A stretch of DNA of 56,506 nucleotides, from assembly GCA_964403505.1 (NCBI GenBank), contig CAYOFP010000014.1:1-56506 (forward strand), written 5' to 3'. This document shows, in pieces, positions 51,398 through 56,506 of the stretch. Within the stretch, counting starts at the first letter, position 1. The number at the start of each line of letters is the position of its first letter. This DNA comes from CAKSEI01 sp964403505. Lineage in GTDB: Bacteria > Bacillota > Clostridia > Oscillospirales > CAG-272. A model generated the notes under the pieces. That model was given only the letters and a program-made list of their open reading frames with translations. It did not search any database and was not told where the DNA came from. Position numbers and translations under genes: made by a program.

Positions 51398-52354
51398 ATG
51401 AGAGAGCTTGTAATCGGAAAAAACGATGCCGGGCAGAGAATAGACAAGTTTCTGACGAAGGCTCTTCCGGCGCTTCCCACGGTACTTTTATACAAGTTCA
51501 TCAGGCTCAAGAAGATAAAATGCAACCGGGCAAGGGTAGAGCAGGGGTATATCCTGAGGGACGGAGACAGACTTCAGCTTTTCATCAAGGATGAGTTTTT
51601 TGAAAAGGAAGCGCCCGACGACGCTTTTATGACCCTTGCGCCCCGCCTCGATATCGTGTATGAGGATGATAACATCCTCCTGTGTGATAAACGCCCGGGA
51701 CTTATCGTCCACTCGGACGAGGGCGAAAAGACAAATACCCTCATCTCGCATATCAAGGCATATCTTTACCGTAAGGGTGAGTATGACCCGGCATGCGAGC
51801 AGTCATTTGCCCCGGCACTTTGCAACCGTATCGACCGCAATACCGGCGGTATCGTCATTGCGGCGAAAAACGCCGAGGCTCTGCGTGAGATCAACCGTGC
51901 GATAAAGTCAAATGAGATAACGAAAAAATACCTGTGTGCCGTGCACGGCATCCTTGATAAAAAGGAAGACACCCTGTCGGGGTATTTAGTCAAGGACAGC
52001 GTGACGAACAAGGTGAAAATCTATGACGCAAAGCCACGAGAGCCGGGAGCTAAGACCGTGATAACGAAATATAAGGTGTTAAAGGAAAAAAATGACCTTT
52101 CGCTTGTCGAGGTGACGCTCGTCACGGGGCGTACCCACCAGATACGCGCGCATTTTTCGCATATCGGCCATCCGCTTTTAGGCGACGGCAAATACGGAAA
52201 AAATGCGGCGGATAAACGCCTCGGTTATAAGTTTCAGGCGCTTTATTCATATGACCTTACGTTTCATATGGATTCGGGTGCGCTCTCGTATCTTTGCGGC
52301 AGGCATATATCGGTCGAGCGGGATAAAATATGGTTTTTATCGGAATTCGAGTGA
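51398..52354 (+). CDS. RluA-family pseudouridine synthase with S4 domain
   Basis: 318 aa. N-terminal S4 RNA-binding domain (residues 10-75; AGQRIDKFLTKALPALPTV) then the catalytic domain with the RluA motif CNRIDRNTGGIVIAAKN holding the catalytic aspartate, and GRTHQIRAHFSHIGHPLLGDGKYG, the conserved second motif. Modifies uridines in 23S rRNA or tRNA; the exact target (RluD- or RluC-like) cannot be assigned. Ribosome site before the ATG is weak (CGGAA), perhaps relying on coupling to upp. Confidence 0.93.
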   Translation: MRELVIGKNDAGQRIDKFLTKALPALPTVLLYKFIRLKKIKCNRARVEQGYILRDGDRLQLFIKDEFFEKEAPDDAFMTLAPRLDIVYEDDNILLCDKRPGLIVHSDEGEKTNTLISHIKAYLYRKGEYDPACEQSFAPALCNRIDRNTGGIVIAAKNAEALREINRAIKSNEITKKYLCAVHGILDKKEDTLSGYLVKDSVTNKVKIYDAKPREPGAKTVITKYKVLKEKNDLSLVEVTLVTGRTHQIRAHFSHIGHPLLGDGKYGKNAADKRLGYKFQALYSYDLTFHMDSGALSYLCGRHISVERDKIWFLSEFE

Positions 52355-52361
52355 TATACTA

Positions 52362-52389
52362 TTGTAAAAACTACGTTTTGTGGTATAAT
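52362..52389 (+). promoter_or_regulatory. Sigma-A promoter of pgk-tpiA
   Basis: TTGTAA (52362-52367), 16 bp, TATAAT (52384-52389), 43 bases before the pgk ATG. Confidence 0.7.
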
Positions 52390-52432
52390 ATTGATAGAAA
52401 AATTTAGCATTAATTAAAAGGAGAAATATAAA

Positions 52433-53734
52433 ATGTCTATGTACAACAAAAAGACGATCGAAGACATTGACGTATCGGGCAAGAAGGTTCTTGTAAGATG
52501 CGATTTCAATGTACCTATGAAGGACGGAGTTATCACGGATAACAAGAGAATTGTCGGTGCTTTCCCGACGGTCAAGTATCTTGTTGATAACGGTGCGGCA
52601 GTTATTCTCTGCTCGCATATGGGCCGTCCCCACAATATTTTCAATGACACGGTAAAGCTCGACAAAAAGGAAAAGAAAAAGGTCGAGGCTCTTCCCGAGG
52701 CAGAGCAGGCAGCAGCCAAGGCTGAATTCCTCGAAAAGGCAAAGGGCGATGTCAAGAAATTCTCTCTCGCTCCCGTTGCCGCAGCACTCTCCGAGATGCT
52801 CGGCAAAGATGTCATTATGGCAAGCGATGTTGTCGGCCCTGACGCAAAGGCAAAGGCAGCAGCGCTCAAGGCTGGCGAGGTCATGATCATCGAGAATGTC
52901 CGCTTCCATGCAGAGGAGACAGCGAATGACCCTGCATTTGCAAAAGAGCTTGCCTCCATGGCTGATATCTATGTGAACGACGCATTCGGCACAGCGCACA
53001 GGGCGCACGCATCGACTGCCGGCGTTGCAGACTATCTGCCTGCAGTATGCGGATATCTTATTCAGAAGGAGATCAGCATCATGGGTGATGCGCTCGCTTC
53101 TCCCAAGCGTCCGTTCGTTGCTATTTTAGGCGGTGCAAAGGTATCGGATAAGATCGGCGTTATCAATAACCTGATCGAAAAGGTAGATACCCTTATCATC
53201 GGCGGCGGTATGGCTTATACATTTTTCAAGGCACGCGGATGCGATATCGGCTCATCTCTCTGTGAGATGGATAAGCTCGACCTCGCAAACGAGCTCGTCG
53301 CAAAGGCAAGAGAAAAGGGTGTCAACTTCCTGCTCCCTGTCGATAACATCATCGGCCGTGAGTATAAAGAGGACACGCCTTATATGAGAATATACTCTGA
53401 TTCCATTCCGGATGGCTGGATGGGTCTTGACGTCGGCCCCAAAACGCAGGAGCTTTTCTCAAAGACCATCGAGGGTGCGGGAACTGTTATCTGGAACGGT
53501 CCTATGGGCGTTTCCGAATGGGAGCACTTCGCATCGGGTACGATCGCTGTGGCTGAAGCTGTCGCTGAGTCTGACGCTATCTCCATCATCGGCGGCGGTG
53601 ACTCTGCTGCGGCTGTCGAGAACCTCGGCTTTGCAGACAAGATGACGCATATCTCCACGGGCGGCGGCGCTTCGCTCGAATTCTTAGAGGGTAAGGATCT
53701 GCCCGGCATTTCCTGCCTCAATGACAAGGACTGA
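52433..53734 (+). CDS. pgk: Phosphoglycerate kinase
   Basis: 433 aa; 1,3-bisphosphoglycerate + ADP to 3-phosphoglycerate + ATP. KVLVRCDFNVPMKDG is the family signature near the N-terminus, with ILCSHMGRP and VNDAFGTAHRAHAS. Nucleotide-site LGGAKVSDKIGV and IIGGGDSAAAVENLG in the C-terminal half. Slightly longer than 395-aa types because of an insertion around residues 75-105, rich in Lys/Glu/Ala, as in several Clostridia. Preferred-codon use suggests high expression. Confidence 0.97.
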   Translation: MSMYNKKTIEDIDVSGKKVLVRCDFNVPMKDGVITDNKRIVGAFPTVKYLVDNGAAVILCSHMGRPHNIFNDTVKLDKKEKKKVEALPEAEQAAAKAEFLEKAKGDVKKFSLAPVAAALSEMLGKDVIMASDVVGPDAKAKAAALKAGEVMIIENVRFHAEETANDPAFAKELASMADIYVNDAFGTAHRAHASTAGVADYLPAVCGYLIQKEISIMGDALASPKRPFVAILGGAKVSDKIGVINNLIEKVDTLIIGGGMAYTFFKARGCDIGSSLCEMDKLDLANELVAKAREKGVNFLLPVDNIIGREYKEDTPYMRIYSDSIPDGWMGLDVGPKTQELFSKTIEGAGTVIWNGPMGVSEWEHFASGTIAVAEAVAESDAISIIGGGDSAAAVENLGFADKMTHISTGGGASLEFLEGKDLPGISCLNDKD

Positions 53735-53745
53735 GGTGCACAAGG

Positions 53746-54513
53746 ATGAACAAAAGCGTAAGAAAAGCAGTTATCGCAGGTAACTGGAAAATGAATAAAA
53801 CTCCGAGTGAGGCGGCAGCCCTCGTTCGTGACATCGCCGTAAAGGCAGAGGGAAAGGACGGCTGTGAGGTTATCGTATGCGCACCTTTTGTCGACCTCGC
53901 CTCGGCGATAGAAGCTGCAAAGGGCACGAATGTAAAGGTCGGCGCACAGAACGTACACTTCGAGGAGAAGGGTGCTTTCACGGGTGAGATATCCGTCGAT
54001 ATGCTGAAGGAAGTCGGCGTAGAATACGTCATCATCGGCCACTCGGAGCGCAGACAGTATTTCGGTGAGACCGATGTTACGGTTAATAAAAGAGTAAAAG
54101 CAGCTCTTGCGGGCGGTCTTAAGGTTATCCTTTGTGTCGGCGAAATGCTCACCGAGCGTGAGCAGGGCATCACCGCCGAGATCGTTTCCATGCAGACGAA
54201 AATCGCTCTGCTTGATGTGGATGCAGAGGCGCTTAAGAGCGTCATCATCGCATACGAGCCTGTATGGGCGATCGGAACGGGCAAGACTGCGACGGCGGAC
54301 CAGGCAGAAGAGGTCTGCGCACTGATCCGTTCGGTACTCGCTGAAAAATACGGCGATGCAGCGGCTCAGGCTACCACCGTTCAGTACGGCGGCAGTATGA
54401 ATGCGGCAAATGCGGCCGAGCTTCTCGCAAAAGAGAATATCGACGGCGGACTCATCGGCGGCGCATCGCTGAAACCGGATGATTTCGGCGTTATCATCGA
54501 TGCGGCACAGTAA
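53746..54513 (+). CDS. tpiA: Triosephosphate isomerase
   Basis: 255 aa; interconverts DHAP and glyceraldehyde-3-phosphate. AGNWKMNKTPSEA opens with the active-site Lys; GHSERRQYFGET holds the catalytic His; AYEPVWAIGTGKTA has the catalytic Glu and hinged loop; VQYGGSMNAAN is the phosphate site. 11 bases after pgk. DHAP from RhaD feeds in here. Confidence 0.97.
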   Translation: MNKSVRKAVIAGNWKMNKTPSEAAALVRDIAVKAEGKDGCEVIVCAPFVDLASAIEAAKGTNVKVGAQNVHFEEKGAFTGEISVDMLKEVGVEYVIIGHSERRQYFGETDVTVNKRVKAALAGGLKVILCVGEMLTEREQGITAEIVSMQTKIALLDVDAEALKSVIIAYEPVWAIGTGKTATADQAEEVCALIRSVLAEKYGDAAAQATTVQYGGSMNAANAAELLAKENIDGGLIGGASLKPDDFGVIIDAAQ

Positions 54514-54533
54514 GAATATTGACAAATTTTGAG

Positions 54534-54563
54534 GAGACTGTCACAAATTATTGTGACAGTCTC
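54534..54563 (+). terminator. Hairpin terminator after tpiA
   Basis: Perfect 13-bp stem GAGACTGTCACAA with TTGTGACAGTCTC and ATTA loop; the T-run after it is weak (ACTATTCTTTT). It could also act as an operator or mRNA stabiliser. Confidence 0.7.
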
Positions 54564-54584
54564 ACTATTCTTTTGTGATTTTTG

Positions 54585-54613
54585 TTGCATTTGATCAGTA
54601 AATGTGTTAAAAT
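54585..54613 (+). promoter_or_regulatory. Sigma-A promoter of the DUF4832 gene
   Basis: TTGCAT (54585-54590), 17 bp, TAAAAT (54608-54613), 30 bases before the ATG. Confidence 0.6.
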
Positions 54614-54642
54614 TAGCTTACAGATTTATTGGAGGTTATAAA

Positions 54643-56506
54643 ATGAAAAAATTATTAGCACTTGTTATGGCGCTTGCTACGGTCATGTCTCTTTGCGTAT
54701 TTGACCTCTCCGCCGTAACATATGACGGAATTGTCGAGTCGGGGCTCGATTATACAGAGTGTACCGATACCATGGCAAATCCGATGGCGGGTTACCCCTC
54801 GTGTGAGTCTATATTCTTTAAATTACAGGGGAATGTAGCACGCAATGACAAAGGATTCGTGCATTATTTTCTTGATATGAGAATGTTCTCCGGCGGATAT
54901 ACGATCGATTCTGACGGAGTCAGACAGCCCCTTACCGAGTCGCAGAAGGCGGACCGTGTTTCGTGCGATTTCAGCAAAATGTGGGAATGGAACGGCAAAC
55001 AGCGCAATGAGGGCGGACCCGAGGATATTCCGCTGAATGAGGATGCGCTCGATGCCCTCAGAGGCACGCTCGAAAACCTGCGTAAAAACGGAGGCACATG
55101 TCTTATCCGTCCCGAGTATGCGATCAATGCGGATGTGCATAATGAACCCCGCGATTTTAATATCATACTCACCCACGCAAGACAGCTTTGCGAAGTATTT
55201 ACCGAGTATTCGGACGTTGTCGGCGGTATCGAGATCGGTACGATCGGTCCGTTCGGTGAGATGCACACATCTCCCTATTGCGCACAGCAATATGCGAATG
55301 AGATCATCGATACATATGTTACGGAGACACCCGAGTCTATTAAACTCATGGTAAGAACACCGGGATATATCATTCAGTACATATGCGATGAATATGATAA
55401 CGGCACGGGCTTTATTACCCTGAAGGACGGCTCGACTCAGAAGGTAATGCAGCAGGGCAAATACAGTTGGTTAAATCTTCTTCCGTTCGATAACCTGAAG
55501 TATGTTCCCCAGTCAAAGATGAAGCGCCTTTGCCTTTTCAATGACGGATATATGCTCACATGGACCGATACGGGAACATGGTCGTCGAGAAGCGATGGGG
55601 TCAAATGGCTCTCGTGGTCATCCACATACAGCTATTACGGCGGCGAGTACGGCTCGGGCACAAGATACGAGGATGTATGGCTGCCGGAGACGGCTCTGCC
55701 CGAGATGTATCAGACGCACCTCGCATATATACACGGAAACATATACAAATCCACAATGAGTTCTGTAAAGAAATGGGTGTATAAATTCCCGTCGTATACT
55801 GCGGCAGCGAATTTTGTAAACGACCTTTATGAGCAGTCGAAAAAACTGTCAAGCGATGATGAAACGGCAAATATCCTTGACCTCTCTACAATATCATATT
55901 CCAACAAAGACGATATGAATGATATCCAGTGTGAAGTTACTTTCGAAGCGGTAGGCTACGATAACTTCATATTTACAGAGGAACTCTCAAAGGCTTCCTC
56001 AAAGTGTGATAACTCCGCATATTACGGTCACTCCTGTTATGAATTCATGCGTGACCACCTCGGATACCGTTTCGTGCTCCGTTCGTCGAAGCTTTCGAGC
56101 TCGGTCGACCGCGGCGGAGTGCTCCGTCTCAGCGGAAAGGTAGAGAATACAGGCTTTGGCAACTGCTTACAGGCAAAGGTAACACAGATCGTTATCATGG
56201 ATTCCTCTGATAAAGAGGTCGCTTGCCTGACGGTCAATAATGCCGATTCCCTCACATGGCTGTCGCAGGAAACGAATGCATACAATCTCGAGTGCCGTCT
56301 GCCCGTCGGACTTCCCGCAGGCGAATATAAGGCATATATGAGGATATGCAACGTAACAAACGACGGTACGCCGAATACAAAGACATGCGTCAGATTTGCA
56401 AACAATGTCGAGTATTACGATACTACGATAAAAGCAAATTACCTAGGCAGCTTCAATATTACATCGAATGTATCCCCCTACGGAACGGATGAGTGCAAGC
56501 AGGTCA
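54643..56506 (+). CDS. Secreted DUF4874/DUF4832-type protein, partial at right edge
   Basis: At least 621 aa, reading open to the window end. Signal peptide at residues 1-24 (MKKLLALVMALATVMSLC). The region from about 25 to 330 resembles DUF4874, a TIM-barrel-like part (NPMAGYPSCES, GGIEIGTIGPFGEMH, CLFNDGYMLT), and the segment from HLGYRFVLRSSKLSSSVDRG onward resembles DUF4832, a beta-sandwich. Such proteins are secreted and thought to act on polysaccharides, without proof. TGGAGG precedes the ATG. It lacks any partner gene inside the window. Confidence 0.82.
   Translation, partial: MKKLLALVMALATVMSLCVFDLSAVTYDGIVESGLDYTECTDTMANPMAGYPSCESIFFKLQGNVARNDKGFVHYFLDMRMFSGGYTIDSDGVRQPLTESQKADRVSCDFSKMWEWNGKQRNEGGPEDIPLNEDALDALRGTLENLRKNGGTCLIRPEYAINADVHNEPRDFNIILTHARQLCEVFTEYSDVVGGIEIGTIGPFGEMHTSPYCAQQYANEIIDTYVTETPESIKLMVRTPGYIIQYICDEYDNGTGFITLKDGSTQKVMQQGKYSWLNLLPFDNLKYVPQSKMKRLCLFNDGYMLTWTDTGTWSSRSDGVKWLSWSSTYSYYGGEYGSGTRYEDVWLPETALPEMYQTHLAYIHGNIYKSTMSSVKKWVYKFPSYTAAANFVNDLYEQSKKLSSDDETANILDLSTISYSNKDDMNDIQCEVTFEAVGYDNFIFTEELSKASSKCDNSAYYGHSCYEFMRDHLGYRFVLRSSKLSSSVDRGGVLRLSGKVENTGFGNCLQAKVTQIVIMDSSDKEVACLTVNNADSLTWLSQETNAYNLECRLPVGLPAGEYKAYMRICNVTNDGTPNTKTCVRFANNVEYYDTTIKANYLGSFNITSNVSPYGTDECKQV

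Noticed and set aside
1..56506. tRNA, rRNA, transposase, prophage or toxin-antitoxin genes
   Set aside because: None could be supported by motif or structure on either strand.

Overview
The window looks like a chromosomal segment of an anaerobic Bacillota, most likely a gut-type Clostridia (Oscillospirales-like; inferred, no marker proves it). The basis is strong GGAGG ribosome binding sites, sigma-A promoters with 16-18 bp spacers, many type II lipoproteins, a folate ECF substrate-binding subunit behind a THF riboswitch, a GTP-type PEP carboxykinase, a full sugar-kinase and glycolytic complement, and hairpin-rich intergenic repeats. No tRNA, rRNA, transposase, phage or CRISPR was found.

Layout. 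1-55: edge of a dispersed hairpin repeat. 83-3447 (-): ECF sigma factor, membrane protein, ABC ATPase and ABC permease in an overlapping operon. 3596-5467 (-): cytoplasmic GH20 hexosaminidase. 5643-11087 (+): promoter, short terminated leader RNA, then a 1393-aa secreted fibronectin-III protein and a membrane-anchored partner. 11201-14000 (+): rsmA and pckG. 14424-18136 (+): L-rhamnose catabolism (Dabb protein, rhaB, rhaA, rhaD). 18220-25198 (+): asnS, aspartate aminotransferase, purB, a broken SecD-like lipoprotein gene, secD and secF. 25315-26241 (+): AEC transporter. 26634-30685 (-): a lipoprotein, an SLH/cysteine-peptidase-like surface protein with a palindrome at its promoter, and a zinc-ribbon membrane protein. 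30750-33123 (-): two ROK-family genes. 33191-38779 (-): seven overlapping genes from galK to rsmG, including a 36-aa membrane peptide. 38972-41556 (-): two CNNM/CorC-type transporters behind a 166-bp MITE-like hairpin. 41894-46908 (+): amidase lipoprotein, pyruvate kinase, SPFH protein, and a lipoprotein with three dockerin-like calcium motifs. 47321-49128 (-): folC and folT behind the riboswitch. 49307-50605 (-): mtaB. 50761-54513 (+): upp, an RluA-type pseudouridine synthase, pgk, tpiA. 54643 to the right edge (+): DUF4874/DUF4832-type secreted protein, cut by the window.

How it fits together. The catabolic genes take rhamnose to DHAP and lactaldehyde, galactose to galactose-1-phosphate, glucose to glucose-6-phosphate, and N-acetylhexosaminides to free sugars. 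tpiA, pgk, pyk and pckG carry the products through lower glycolysis and the PEP node. Several secreted or surface proteins (FN3, SLH, dockerin-like, DUF4832, amidase) suggest a cell that attaches to and remodels polymers.

Most notable points: a SecD-head-like lipoprotein directly upstream of secD, interrupted by a frame change; a folT riboswitch whose aptamer and ribosome-site hairpin are visibly mutually exclusive; a coupled 36-aa membrane peptide between rlmH and mnmG; and a dispersed chain-of-hairpins repeat whose four copies all lie at gene 3' ends.
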